Below, one piece after another: positions 1 through 8,232 of a DNA stretch of 64,000 nt. Location of the stretch: positions 36,405-100,404 of the forward strand of contig NZ_JBEPAK010000004.1 in the NCBI RefSeq assembly GCF_040298565.1. Direction: 5' to 3'. The stretch's first letter is position 1. Each line of letters begins with the position of its first letter. The translations under genes were made by a program, and so were the position numbers. The stretch comes from Kitasatospora sp040298565 (GTDB taxonomy: Bacteria; Actinomycetota; Actinomycetes; Streptomycetales; Streptomycetaceae). The notes below the pieces were generated by a model. The model made no database searches and was not told the DNA's origin. It saw only the letters and a program-made list of their open reading frames with translations.

Positions 1-870
1 GCCGGCGGTGACGGCGCCGCGGTCGATCCAGCCGATCGGGCGGAGCTCGTCGTCCAGGGTCAACTCCCAGCCGTCGTACCGGACGGCCTCGCCCAGCGGG
101 CGCAGCCGGACGTCGCTCGCGGGGCGCAGCCCCAGACCGCGCAGGCCCCGGTCGCGGCCGAGGAAGGCGGCGACGCCGTCGTCGGCGGGGGCGGTGAGCA
201 GGGTGTGGGGGTCGGCCAGCTGGGCGATCCGGCCGTGCTCGCGCAGCACCACGACCTGGTCGCCGAGCCGGACGGCCTCCTCGATGTCGTGGGTCACGAA
301 CAGCACCGTCTTGTGCAGTTCGGACTGCAGCCGCAGCAGTTCCTCCTGGAGCCCGGCCCGCACCACCGGGTCGACCGCGCTGAACGGCTCGTCCATCAGC
401 AGCACCGGCGGGTCGGCGGCCAGCGCGCGGGCCACGCCGACGCGTTGCTGCTGACCCCCGGAGAGCTGGAACGGATAGCGCTTGGCGGTCTCCGGGGCGA
501 GCCCGACCAGTTCGAGCAGTTCCGCGGCCCGGGCGCGGGCCTTCTTGCGGTCCCAGCCGAGGAGGTAGGGGACGGTGGCGATGTTGTCGATCACCTTGCG
601 GTGCGGGAAGAGCCCGGCCTGCTGGATCACGTACCCGATGCCGCGGCGCAGCTTGGCGGGCTCCAGGCCGGCGACGTCGGCACCGTCCAGCAGGACCCGG
701 CCCGAGGTGGGCTCGATCATCCGGTTGACCATGCGCAGCAGCGTGGTCTTGCCGCAGCCGGACGGTCCGACCAGGACGGTTATCCGACCGGTGGGGACCT
801 CCAGGTCCAGGCCCTCGACGGCGATGGTGCCGTCGGGGTGGCGCTTGCCGGCGCCGTCGAATCTGATCAC
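1..870 (-). CDS. Osmoprotectant (glycine betaine/choline-type) ABC transporter ATP-binding protein, 3' end off the window
   Basis: Cytoplasmic ATPase of a quaternary-amine/osmolyte importer of the OpuCA/ProV type. The visible 290 residues carry Walker A (GPSGCGKTT, about 35-43), the ABC signature (LSGGQQQRVG, about 136-145), Walker B (VLLMDEP, about 156-162) and a switch histidine in FVTHD. The stretch RMVNRMIEPTSG after Walker A is typical of the betaine/choline subfamily. The start is a GTG at 870 with GAGGAAA upstream. The gene continues past base 1, so the permease and binding-protein genes expected next to it are not seen. Substrate is inferred from family only. Confidence 0.85.
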   Translation of the reverse strand, partial: MIRFDGAGKRHPDGTIAVEGLDLEVPTGRITVLVGPSGCGKTTLLRMVNRMIEPTSGRVLLDGADVAGLEPAKLRRGIGYVIQQAGLFPHRKVIDNIATVPYLLGWDRKKARARAAELLELVGLAPETAKRYPFQLSGGQQQRVGVARALAADPPVLLMDEPFSAVDPVVRAGLQEELLRLQSELHKTVLFVTHDIEEAVRLGDQVVVLREHGRIAQLADPHTLLTAPADDGVAAFLGRDRGLRGLGLRPASDVRLRPLGEAVRYDGWELTLDDELRPIGWIDRGAVTAG

Positions 871-1310
871 GGGGTGTTTCCTCGTCAGGGCGCCCCGGGG
901 TGGCGGCGTCTGTGTCGTTCGGTCGTTCGGTCTGTGTCGTTCGGTCGGGCCGTGTGCTCGGGCCGAGGGGTCGGGCTGGTCGGTCGGGGTCGTACGGTCG
1001 GGTCGTTCGGTTGGCGGCGGCTCCGACCGCCCGGGCGTTCTTCCGCCCGCGTGGCTGCCCAGCTTCAGACCGGCGGAAACTCTGATCAGACTATGACCTG
1101 CGTCATCTCCTGTCCGTGATTTACCGTACGGCACACGCCGTCGAGCCCGGGTCGGCCTCGGCCCGGCACCGGATCCAGCCCGGATCGAGCCGTTCTCCGC
1201 CGCGCCGACGGCCAGTCAGTTCACCTCGGGGCGAGCCCCGCGACGGGCTGCCGATCCGCTCGGCCGCACCCCGGTCCCCGACGGCCGCCCGCCCCGGCAG
1301 CCGCCGGCCC
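871..1310. other. Intergenic region with short direct repeats and two small dyads
   Basis: No convincing gene. A 22-bp period repeat built on TCTGTGTCGTTCGGTCG occurs at 909-925 and 931-947. A perfect 10-bp palindrome TCTGATCAGA lies at 1081-1090 and ATGAC-CTGC-GTCAT at 1093-1106. On the minus strand TAGTCT (1093 to 1088) could be the -10 element of the ABC ATPase gene, which would put the dyads at its promoter. That role is a guess. Confidence 0.4.
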
Positions 1311-1694
1311 TCAGCCGCCGGGGCGGGTCGGCAGTCCGGCGGCCGCCCAGCCGACGAAGCCGCCGTCCAGGTCGGTCGCCCGGAGCAGCCCCAGCTCGCG
1401 CAGCGAGGCGGCGGCCAGGCTGGAGGCGTAGCCCTCGGAGCAGACCACGATCACCTCGATGTCGTAACCCGTGGCCTCGGGGATGCGGTGACTGCCCGTC
1501 GGGTCGAGCCGCCACTCCAGGACGTTGCGCTCGATGACCAGCGAGCCGGGGATCTCGCCCTCGGCCGCCCGCTGCGCCGCGGGGCGGATGTCCACCAGCA
1601 GCGCGCCCCGCAACTGCGCCTGGTGCGCCTCCCGGGCCTGCGGGCGGTGGACGCCCTCCCGGGCCCGTGCCACCAGGTCGTCGATCGTGGTCAC
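1311..1694 (-). CDS. Rhodanese-like sulfurtransferase domain protein
   Basis: Single rhodanese domain of 127 residues. The active-site loop VVCSEGYASS places the sulfur-accepting cysteine at about residue 85, and the DIR motif near residue 35 and the GG..GW end are typical of the fold. The GTG start at 1694 overlaps the TGA of the upstream cysteine dioxygenase gene (GTGA), so the two are translationally coupled. Together they suggest handling of sulfane sulfur and cysteine breakdown, downstream of a cysteine-rich leader peptide. Confidence 0.88.
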   Translation of the reverse strand: MTTIDDLVARAREGVHRPQAREAHQAQLRGALLVDIRPAAQRAAEGEIPGSLVIERNVLEWRLDPTGSHRIPEATGYDIEVIVVCSEGYASSLAAASLRELGLLRATDLDGGFVGWAAAGLPTRPGG

Positions 1695-2206
1695 CACTGC
1701 TCCGGTCCTTCCTGCGAGGTGCGGACGAGCCCGCCGGCCCGCAGATCGTAGTGCGCCATGGAGCTGAGCGGGGGCGAGTAGGCGTGCAGGGTGACGGCCG
1801 GTCCGGAGGCGGTGTTGCGGACGTCGTGCACGTACTCCGGGCCGAAGGCGCGGGCCGTGCCGGCCGGGACCCGGCGGATCAGCAGGCCCTGGTCCGGGCC
1901 GCCGAGGGACAGCTCCTCCAACTCGCCGAGGGCGACGGTGAACGCGCCGCGCGAGCCGCCGTGGTCGTGGAAGCCGGTGGACTGCCCGGGCAGCCAGCTG
2001 ATCAGCCACACCTCGTGGTCGGCCTCCGCCACCAGGCGCCGGTACCAGCGCTCCTCGGTGGAGAGCCGGACCAGGTGGATCCACCGCTCGGGCTGCTCGG
2101 CCAGCTCGCGGACGATGCCGCGCAGGGCCCGCGGGCTCAGCGGGTCGTCGGTGGGCGGTGTCCCGGTGGCGGGGGCCGGGGTCTCGGGGGCGAGGGGCAG
2201 GCTCAT
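1691..2206 (-). CDS. Cysteine dioxygenase family protein
   Basis: Cupin-fold non-haem iron dioxygenase of 171 residues, predicted to oxidise L-cysteine to cysteine sulfinate in the cytosol. The iron ligands are visible as FHDHGG (His80 and His82) and YVHDV (His127). Start at ATG 2206, preceded by GAGGACG; a longer reading frame upstream is low-complexity and lacks a better ribosome site. The gene is coupled to the rhodanese gene downstream and preceded by a leader peptide, which fits cysteine-responsive control. Confidence 0.85.
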   Translation of the reverse strand: MSLPLAPETPAPATGTPPTDDPLSPRALRGIVRELAEQPERWIHLVRLSTEERWYRRLVAEADHEVWLISWLPGQSTGFHDHGGSRGAFTVALGELEELSLGGPDQGLLIRRVPAGTARAFGPEYVHDVRNTASGPAVTLHAYSPPLSSMAHYDLRAGGLVRTSQEGPEQW

Positions 2207-2455
2207 GGGGCGTCCTCGGGTGCGGCGGGAACGTCGGCGGGGTGCGCCCGGTCCGCGGCGGTGGTGGCGGGTGCCGGTGGTGGCGGGTGCCGGTGGCGGT
2301 GCGGCCCGGCGGGGGCGGGTCGGCGGTGCCACCCGGCACCACCGGGCACGGCGCGCGGTTGCCGTCGGGCGGGCGGGAGTCAGAACTGCGGGTACGGGTG
2401 CGCGGCGCGGGCCCTGGCGGACGTCACAGGGCGGGACCGGCGGGAAGGGGCAGGG

Positions 2456-2533
2456 TCAACAGGCACAGATGGAACTCGCCTGGCGTCGCAGGTCGACGTG
2501 CAGGCGGCAGACCAGAGTGGTGCCCGATTCCAT
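2456..2533 (-). CDS. Cysteine-ending leader peptide, putative attenuator upstream of cysteine dioxygenase
   Basis: A 25-residue peptide beginning MESGTTLVCRLHVDLRR and ending SSICAC before TGA. The HVDLRR core with cysteines just before the stop matches the tiny leader peptides found upstream of sulfur-metabolism genes in actinomycetes. The cysteine codons at the end would stall translation when cysteinyl-tRNA is short. Between its stop and the dioxygenase start (2207-2455) there is an inverted repeat GCCCTG (2411-2416) / CAGGGC (2427-2432) that could take part in the switch. The region 2258-2310 also has repeats of GGTGGTGGCGGGTGCC type. Confidence 0.75.
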   Translation of the reverse strand: MESGTTLVCRLHVDLRRQASSICAC

Positions 2534-2540
2534 GCACCGG

Positions 2541-2570
2541 ATCCTTTCCGAGCACGTCGGAGGAAGTCAA
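2541..2570 (-). promoter_or_regulatory. Promoter of the leader peptide / cysteine dioxygenase operon
   Basis: On the minus strand TTGACT (2570 to 2565) is separated by 18 nt from AAGGAT (2546 to 2541). The leader ATG at 2533 is 7 nt beyond the -10 hexamer, so the transcript may begin at the start codon itself. Alternatively the AAAGGA sequence serves as a ribosome site for a leadered message. Confidence 0.5.
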
Positions 2571-2606
2571 GCCGGGACACCGGCTTGTTGCAGCCCGTTC
2601 ATCCTC

Positions 2607-2642
2607 GGCCCGGCGGCCCGGCGGCCCGGCGGCCCGGCGGCC
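2607..2642. repeat. Tandem repeat of GGCCCGGC
   Basis: Four complete 8-bp units and a partial one lie in the non-coding stretch between the two divergent operons. No function is evident. Confidence 0.7.
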
Positions 2643-2824
2643 GGCGTCCGGCTCCCGGCTCCCGGCGCCCGGTGGCGCGGCCCGGCCGCCGTCGCTCGGA
2701 CGAGCAGGGAGCGCCGCCCATGAGTGAGAAGCGCACCAGCGGGGTAGATGAGCCTTTCATCCCACCCACGACCGCCCGCGTGTCCGCGTAACGAGATCGC
2801 CCCAGACGCGTTACCGCCGACGTA

Positions 2825-2854
2825 TTGTCAGGCCACCGAAGCCCGGCCTACCGT
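2825..2854 (+). promoter_or_regulatory. Promoter of the pyrimidine/hydantoin operon
   Basis: TTGTCA (2825-2830), an 18-nt spacer and TACCGT (2849-2854) fit the streptomycete vegetative consensus. The start codon of the first gene is 130 nt downstream, leaving a long 5' leader that contains a perfect short palindrome. Confidence 0.5.
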
Positions 2855-2867
2855 CGACAGACCGCTT

Positions 2868-2881
2868 TCTACGCACGTAGA
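2868..2881. promoter_or_regulatory. Palindrome TCTACG-CA-CGTAGA, candidate operator
   Basis: A perfect 6-2-6 inverted repeat lies just downstream of the predicted transcription start of the beta-ureidopropionase operon. This is a position where repressors commonly bind. No regulator gene sits next to it in the window. Confidence 0.45.
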
Positions 2882-2984
2882 CCGGCTGTGGTCCCCGCGC
2901 GGGACCGCAGGTGAGACCCGCCCCGTCAACCCTCAGACCGCGGGCCCGGCCCTCCGGCCGGACCGCGCAGTTGCGGAGGTACCC

Positions 2985-3827
2985 ATGTCGCAGATCGTCC
3001 GTGCCGCGCTCGTCCAGACCCGCTGGACCGGCGACCAGGAGAGCATGATCGCACTCCACGAGCGGTACGCCCGCGAGGCCGCCGCCCAGGGCGCGAAGAT
3101 CATCGGCTTCCAGGAGGTCTTCAACTCCCCGTACTTCTGTCAGGTGCAGGAGCCCGAGCACTACCGCTGGGCCGAGGCCGTCCCCGACGGCCCGACCGTG
3201 CGCCGGATGCGGGACCTCGCCCGTGAACTCGGCCTGGTCGTCGTGGTGCCGATCTACGAGGAGGAGCAGACCGGCGTCTACTACAACACCGCCGCGGTGA
3301 TCGACGCGGACGGGAGCTACCTCGGCAAGTACCGCAAGCACCACATCCCGCAGGTCAAGGGCTTCTGGGAGAAGTACTACTTCAAGCCCGGCAACCTCGG
3401 CTGGCCCGTCTTCGACACCGCCGTCGGCAAGGTCGGCGTCTACATCTGCTACGACCGCCACTTCCCCGAGGGCTGGCGCGCCCTGGGCCTGGCCGGCGCG
3501 CAGATCGTCTACAACCCCTCCGCCACCAGCCGCGGCCTCTCCGCCTACCTGTGGCAGCTCGAACAGCCCGCCGCCGCCGTCGCCAACGAGTACTTCGTCG
3601 CCGCCATCAACCGCGTCGGCACCGAGGAGTACGGCGACAACGACTTCTACGGCACGTCCTACTTCGTCGACCCGCGCGGCCAGTTCGTCGGCGACGTCGC
3701 CTCCGACAAGGAGGAGGAACTCGTCGTCCGCGACCTCGACCTCGACCTGATCGAACAGGTCCGCCAACAGTGGCAGTTCTACCGCGACCGCCGCCCCGAC
3801 GCCTACGGACCGCTCGCCGAGGCCTGA
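2985..3827 (+). CDS. Nitrilase-family amidohydrolase, probable beta-ureidopropionase
   Basis: Cytosolic hydrolase of 280 residues expected to cleave N-carbamoyl-beta-alanine or a similar N-carbamoyl amino acid, the last step of reductive pyrimidine breakdown. The nitrilase triad is visible: Glu44 in FQEVF, Lys118 in KYRKHHIP and Cys155 in YICYDRHFPEG. Start at ATG 2985 with GGAGGT six bases upstream. It is first in an operon with dihydropyrimidinase (12 nt apart), an LLM oxidoreductase and an NCS1 permease, which supports the assignment over a generic nitrilase. Confidence 0.85.
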   Translation: MSQIVRAALVQTRWTGDQESMIALHERYAREAAAQGAKIIGFQEVFNSPYFCQVQEPEHYRWAEAVPDGPTVRRMRDLARELGLVVVVPIYEEEQTGVYYNTAAVIDADGSYLGKYRKHHIPQVKGFWEKYYFKPGNLGWPVFDTAVGKVGVYICYDRHFPEGWRALGLAGAQIVYNPSATSRGLSAYLWQLEQPAAAVANEYFVAAINRVGTEEYGDNDFYGTSYFVDPRGQFVGDVASDKEEELVVRDLDLDLIEQVRQQWQFYRDRRPDAYGPLAEA

Positions 3828-3838
3828 GGAGCACCGCG

Positions 3839-5269
3839 ATGACCACCCGCGACCCGCACCAGCGCACCGTCATCCGCGGCGGCCTCGTCATCACCGCCAC
3901 CGACGAGCTCCACGCCGACGTCCTGATCGAGGGCGAGCGCATCGCCGCCCTGGCGGCCACCGGCAGCGCGGCCGCCGGGGCCTGGACCGCCGACACCGTC
4001 ATCGACGCCACCGGCCACTACGTCATCCCGGGCGGCGTCGACGCCCACACCCACATGGAACTGCCCTTCGGCGGCACCGCGGCCTCCGACACCTTCGAGA
4101 CCGGCACCCGCGCCGCCGCCTGGGGCGGCACCACCACCATCGTGGACTTCGCCGTCCAACCCGTCGGCGGCTCACTGCGCGAGGGCCTGGACACCTGGCA
4201 CGCCAAGGCCGAGGGCAACTGCGCGATCGACTACGCCTTCCACACCATCGTCTCCGACGTCAACGACGCCGTCCTCAAGGAGATGGACGCGCTCGTCGAC
4301 TCCGGCGAGTCCACCTCCTTCAAGCTGTTCATGGCCTACCCCGGCGTCTTCTACAGCGACGACGGCCGCATCCTGCGCGCCATGCAGCGCGGTGCCGCCA
4401 ACGGCGGGCTGATCATGATGCACGCGGAGAACGGCATCGCCATCGACGTCCTGGTCGAACAGGCCCTCGCCGCCGGGCGCACCGCCCCCCGCTACCACGG
4501 CGAGGTCCGCCGCGAGCTGCTGGAGGCCGAGGCCACCCACCGGGCGATCAAGCTGGCCCAGGTCGCCGGCAGCCCGCTGTACGTGGTGCATGTCTCCGCC
4601 GCCTCCGCCCTGGAGGAACTCGCCCGGGCCCGCGACACCGGGCTCAACGTCTTCGGCGAGACCTGCCCCCAGTACCTCTTCCTCTCCACCGACAACCTCG
4701 CCGAGGAGGGCGCGGACGGCTTCGAGGGCGCCAAGTACGTGTGCAGCACGCCGCTGCGGCCCCGCGAGCACCAGGCGGCGCTCTGGCGCGGACTGCGCAC
4801 CAACGACCTCCAGGTGGTCTCCACCGACCACTGCCCGTTCTGCTACGTCGGCCAGAAGGAGCTCGGTCGCGGCGACTTCTCGAAGATCCCCAACGGCCTC
4901 CCCGGCGTGGAGAACCGGATGGACCTGCTCCACCAGGCCGTGGTGGACGGGCACATCGGCCGGCGCCGCTGGATCGAGATCGCCTGCACCACCCCGGCCC
5001 GGATGTTCGGCCTGTACCCGCGCAAGGGCACCGTCGCCCCGGGCGCCGACGCCGACCTGGTGGTCTACGACCCCACCGCGGTGCAGACCGTCTCCGCCGC
5101 CACCCACCACATGAACGTGGACTACTCGGCCTACGAGGGCCGCCGACTGACCGGCCGGGCCCGGACGGTGCTCTCGCGCGGCACCGTCGTCCTCGACGGC
5201 GGCCGCTGGCTCGGCCGCGCCGGGCACGGCGCCTTCCTGCGCCGCGACACCTGCCAGTACCTGACCTGA
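3839..5269 (+). CDS. hydA: Dihydropyrimidinase / D-hydantoinase
   Basis: Zinc amidohydrolase of 476 residues that opens dihydrouracil or hydantoin rings to N-carbamoyl acids. All binuclear-site ligands are present: His70 and His72 in DAHTHMELP, the carboxylated Lys162 in SFKLFMAYPG, His195 in MMHAENG, His251 in VVHVSAASA and Asp330 in STDHCPF. Length is normal for the family. The start at ATG 3839 follows GAGGAGC and is 12 nt after the ureidopropionase stop. The product of this enzyme is the substrate of the upstream gene product. Confidence 0.92.
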   Translation: MTTRDPHQRTVIRGGLVITATDELHADVLIEGERIAALAATGSAAAGAWTADTVIDATGHYVIPGGVDAHTHMELPFGGTAASDTFETGTRAAAWGGTTTIVDFAVQPVGGSLREGLDTWHAKAEGNCAIDYAFHTIVSDVNDAVLKEMDALVDSGESTSFKLFMAYPGVFYSDDGRILRAMQRGAANGGLIMMHAENGIAIDVLVEQALAAGRTAPRYHGEVRRELLEAEATHRAIKLAQVAGSPLYVVHVSAASALEELARARDTGLNVFGETCPQYLFLSTDNLAEEGADGFEGAKYVCSTPLRPREHQAALWRGLRTNDLQVVSTDHCPFCYVGQKELGRGDFSKIPNGLPGVENRMDLLHQAVVDGHIGRRRWIEIACTTPARMFGLYPRKGTVAPGADADLVVYDPTAVQTVSAATHHMNVDYSAYEGRRLTGRARTVLSRGTVVLDGGRWLGRAGHGAFLRRDTCQYLT

Positions 5270-5349
5270 CCTGACCCCCTCCCCTCCCGCCCCGGGGCCG
5301 CGCGGTGCGCGCCGGCCCCGGGCGCCCTCCCCACCCCTCCGGAGCACCC

Positions 5350-6363
5350 ATGGACATCGGCCTCGTCCTGCAGACCGACCCGCCCGCCCGCCTGCTCATC
5401 GACCGGATGATCCGCGCCGAGCGGGCCGGGTTCAGCCACGGCTGGACCTTCGACTCCTGCGTGCTGTGGCAGGAGCCCTTCGTCATCTACAGCCGCATCC
5501 TCGCCGAGACCGAGCGGCTGACCGTCGGCCCGATGGTCACCAACCCCTCCACCCGCACCTGGGAGGTCACCGCCTCCCTCTTCGCCACGCTCAACGACAT
5601 GTACGGCAACCGCACCGTCTGCGGCATCGGCCGCGGCGACTCCGCCATGCGGGTCGCCGGACGCCGGCCCGCCACCCTCGACCGGCTCTCCCACGCCATG
5701 CACGCCATCAAGGAGTTGGCCGAAGGGCGCACCGTCGAGGTGGACGGCACCGAGATGCACCTGCCCTGGGTGCGCCCCGGCGCCGCGCTGCCGGTGTGGA
5801 TGGGCGCCTACGGGCCGAAGGCGCTCGCGCTGACCGGGCGCCAGGCCGACGGGTTCATCCTGCAGCTGGCCGACCCGTACCTCACCGAGTACATGGTCAA
5901 GGCCGTCCGCGCCGCTGCCGCCGACGCGGGCCGGGACCCGTCCTCGGTCACCGTGTGCGTCGCGGCACCCGCGTACATCACCGCCGACGACTCGCCCGAC
6001 GCGCTCGCCCACGCCAGGGAGCAGTGCCGCTGGTTCGGCGGGATGGTCGGCAACCACGTCGCCGACCTGGTCGCGCACTACGGCGAGCACTCCGACCTGG
6101 TGCCCGACGCGCTCACCGACTACATCAAGGACCGCCAGGGCTACGACTACAGCCACCACGGCCGGGCCGGGAACCCCGACACGGCCTTCGTCCCGGACGG
6201 GATCGTCGACCGCTTCTGCCTGCTCGGCCCGGTGGAGGCCCACCGGGCCCGGCTGGCGGAGCTCCGCTCGCTGGGCGTCGACCAGTTCGCCGTCTACGCC
6301 ATGCACGACGCGGTCGAGAGCACCATCGACGCCTACGGGACGGACGTGATCCCCCACCTCTGA
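5350..6363 (+). CDS. LLM-class flavin/F420-dependent oxidoreductase of the hydantoinase operon
   Basis: TIM-barrel luciferase-like oxidoreductase of 337 residues. Recognisable features are the N-terminal DIGLVLQTDPPARLL strand, GIGRGDSAMR, and LPVWMGAYGPKALALTG, typical of the F420-using branch. Members of this subfamily are regularly found beside hydantoinase and N-carbamoyl amidohydrolase genes (memory of the family, not checked). Here it lies between dihydropyrimidinase and an NCS1 permease, so it may oxidise or reduce the pyrimidine or hydantoin ring; the true substrate is unknown. Start ATG 5350 with GGAG upstream. Confidence 0.82.
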   Translation: MDIGLVLQTDPPARLLIDRMIRAERAGFSHGWTFDSCVLWQEPFVIYSRILAETERLTVGPMVTNPSTRTWEVTASLFATLNDMYGNRTVCGIGRGDSAMRVAGRRPATLDRLSHAMHAIKELAEGRTVEVDGTEMHLPWVRPGAALPVWMGAYGPKALALTGRQADGFILQLADPYLTEYMVKAVRAAAADAGRDPSSVTVCVAAPAYITADDSPDALAHAREQCRWFGGMVGNHVADLVAHYGEHSDLVPDALTDYIKDRQGYDYSHHGRAGNPDTAFVPDGIVDRFCLLGPVEAHRARLAELRSLGVDQFAVYAMHDAVESTIDAYGTDVIPHL

Positions 6364-6374
6364 TCCCCCACCTC
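6347..6374. repeat. 14-bp tandem duplication across the stop codon of the LLM gene
   Basis: TGATCCCCCACCTC occurs twice head to tail (6347-6360 and 6361-6374). The second copy supplies the TGA stop at 6361-6363, and a further TGATCC follows at 6375. The duplication therefore copied the last codons and placed a stop between the copies. Confidence 0.85.
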
Positions 6375-6403
6375 TGATCCACCGCTTCCGATCCACCACC
6401 GCC

Positions 6404-6449
6404 CGATCCGCCACCCGCCCGATCCGCCACCCGCCCGATCCGCCACCGC
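6404..6449. repeat. 16-bp tandem repeat, about 2.8 copies
   Basis: CGATCCGCCACCCGCC is repeated at 6404-6419 and 6420-6435 with a partial third copy from 6436. It lies in the 218-bp gap before the permease gene; no role is evident. Confidence 0.8.
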
Positions 6450-6581
6450 TGCTGTGCGGCCCCGCCACCGCCGGGCCGCCGCGGCCGGGCCGTCCCGTCC
6501 GGGCCGCCCCCGGAACGGCCCTTCCGCTGCTCCACCGAGTGCTCCATCCGCTGATCCCCGCGCATCAGACGGGAGTTGCCC

Positions 6582-8210
6582 ATGACCGACACCGCGACCA
6601 GCGGCGGCAGACAGCTGCAGCACCCCGACGGCCGGGTCGAACTCGACCCGGCCGCCGGTGAGTTGCCCGCGAACGGTTTCACCAGCGAGGACCTGAGGCC
6701 GGTCCCGGTGCGACGGCGCACCTGGACCACCTACAACTTCCTGGCGCTCTGGGTCGGCATGGCCCACAACATCCCCTCCTGGACGCTGGCTTCGGGCCTG
6801 GTCGCGATCGGCATGGACTGGAAGCAGGCGGTGCTCACCATCGCACTCGCCAACCTGGTCGTGCTGGTCCCGATGCTGCTCACCGGCCACGCCGGCACCA
6901 AGTACGGCATCCCGTTCCCGGTGTTCGCCCGGGCCTCCTTCGGGCTGCGCGGTGCCAACCTGCCCGCGCTCCTCCGGGCCGCGGTGGCCTGCGCCTGGTT
7001 CGGCATCCAGACCTGGATCGGCGGGGAGGGGATCTTCCTGCTGGCGGGCCGGCTGCTCGGCGAACGCTGGCGCACCGCAGCGGAATTCGGTGGCCACCCG
7101 TGGACGCAGTGGCTGTCCTTCCTGGTGTTCTGGCTGATCGAGATGGTCATCATCGCCCGCGGGATGGAGGCGCTGCGGCGCTTCGAGAACTGGGCGGCGC
7201 CGTTCGTCGTCGTCGGCGCGCTGGCGCTGCTGGTGTGGATCTCCGTCAAGGCGGGCGGGCTGGGGCCGCTGCTCTCCCAGCCGTCGCGGCTCGGGTGGGG
7301 CGGCGGGTTCTGGAAGGTCTTCTTCCCGTCCCTGATGGGCATGATCGGCTTCTGGTCGACGCTGTCGCTGAACATCCCGGACTTCACCCGCTTCGGCGGC
7401 AGCCAGCGGGCCCAGATACGCGGGCAGGCGCTCGGCCTGCCGACCACGATGACGCTCTTCGCCCTGCTGTCGGTGCTGGTCACCTCGGGCTCCGAGGCGG
7501 TCTACGGAGTGCCGGTCTGGGACCCGATCGAGCTGGCGGCGAAGATGGAGAACCCGGCGGCCGTCCTGTTCGCGCTGTTGACGGTCCTGGTCGCGACGCT
7601 GTCGGTGAACATCGCCGCGAACGTCGTCTCCCCGGCCTACGACCTGGCCAACCTGCTGCCCCGGTTCGTCAACTTCCGCACCGGGGCGTTGATCACCGGG
7701 GTGGTCGGGATCGCGATCTTCCCGTGGAAGCTGATCGCCGACCCGCACGTGTACATCTTCGTCTGGCTGGGGGTCGTCGGCGGCCTGCTCGGCACGGTCG
7801 CCGGGGTGCTGATCGCGGACTACTGGGTCCTGCGCCGCACCCGGCTCCGACTCGCCGACCTCTACCGGCCGTTCGGCGCGTACTGGTACGCCGCCGGGTG
7901 GAACTGGCGGGCGGTCGTCGCGCTGCTGGTCGGCGGCCTGCTGGCGGTCGGCGGCTCGTACTCGGCCGTCGACGGGCACGGGGTCAAGCAGGGCCCGTTC
8001 CCGGTGGACGGGCTCGTTCCCGTCCTCAAGCCGCTCGCCGACTACGGCTGGGCGGTCGGCTTCGCGGCGGCCTCGGTGCTGTACCTGCTGCTCAGTGGGG
8101 TGCCGGGCGGCCGGCGGCGGGGACGGGGGCGGCACGCGGCGGATGCCGCCGGCCCGCGCCGGGGGGCTGTCGGGCGGGTGCCGGACGAGGCGCTGACGGA
8201 CGAGAGCTGA
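6582..8210 (+). CDS. NCS1-family permease for a nucleobase, hydantoin or allantoin-type substrate
   Basis: Integral membrane transporter of 542 residues with about twelve hydrophobic segments. The early stretch TTYNFLALWVGMAHNIPSW and the later LNIPDFTRFG are hallmarks of the nucleobase-cation symporter 1 family. Start at ATG 6582 with GGGAG upstream. As the last gene of the ureidopropionase, dihydropyrimidinase and LLM set it probably brings in the heterocycle that these enzymes degrade. The C-terminal 40 residues are Arg/Gly-rich and probably disordered. Confidence 0.88.
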   Translation: MTDTATSGGRQLQHPDGRVELDPAAGELPANGFTSEDLRPVPVRRRTWTTYNFLALWVGMAHNIPSWTLASGLVAIGMDWKQAVLTIALANLVVLVPMLLTGHAGTKYGIPFPVFARASFGLRGANLPALLRAAVACAWFGIQTWIGGEGIFLLAGRLLGERWRTAAEFGGHPWTQWLSFLVFWLIEMVIIARGMEALRRFENWAAPFVVVGALALLVWISVKAGGLGPLLSQPSRLGWGGGFWKVFFPSLMGMIGFWSTLSLNIPDFTRFGGSQRAQIRGQALGLPTTMTLFALLSVLVTSGSEAVYGVPVWDPIELAAKMENPAAVLFALLTVLVATLSVNIAANVVSPAYDLANLLPRFVNFRTGALITGVVGIAIFPWKLIADPHVYIFVWLGVVGGLLGTVAGVLIADYWVLRRTRLRLADLYRPFGAYWYAAGWNWRAVVALLVGGLLAVGGSYSAVDGHGVKQGPFPVDGLVPVLKPLADYGWAVGFAAASVLYLLLSGVPGGRRRGRGRHAADAAGPRRGAVGRVPDEALTDES

Positions 8211-8232
8211 GCGCTCCGCCGGCGGGCCCTCG

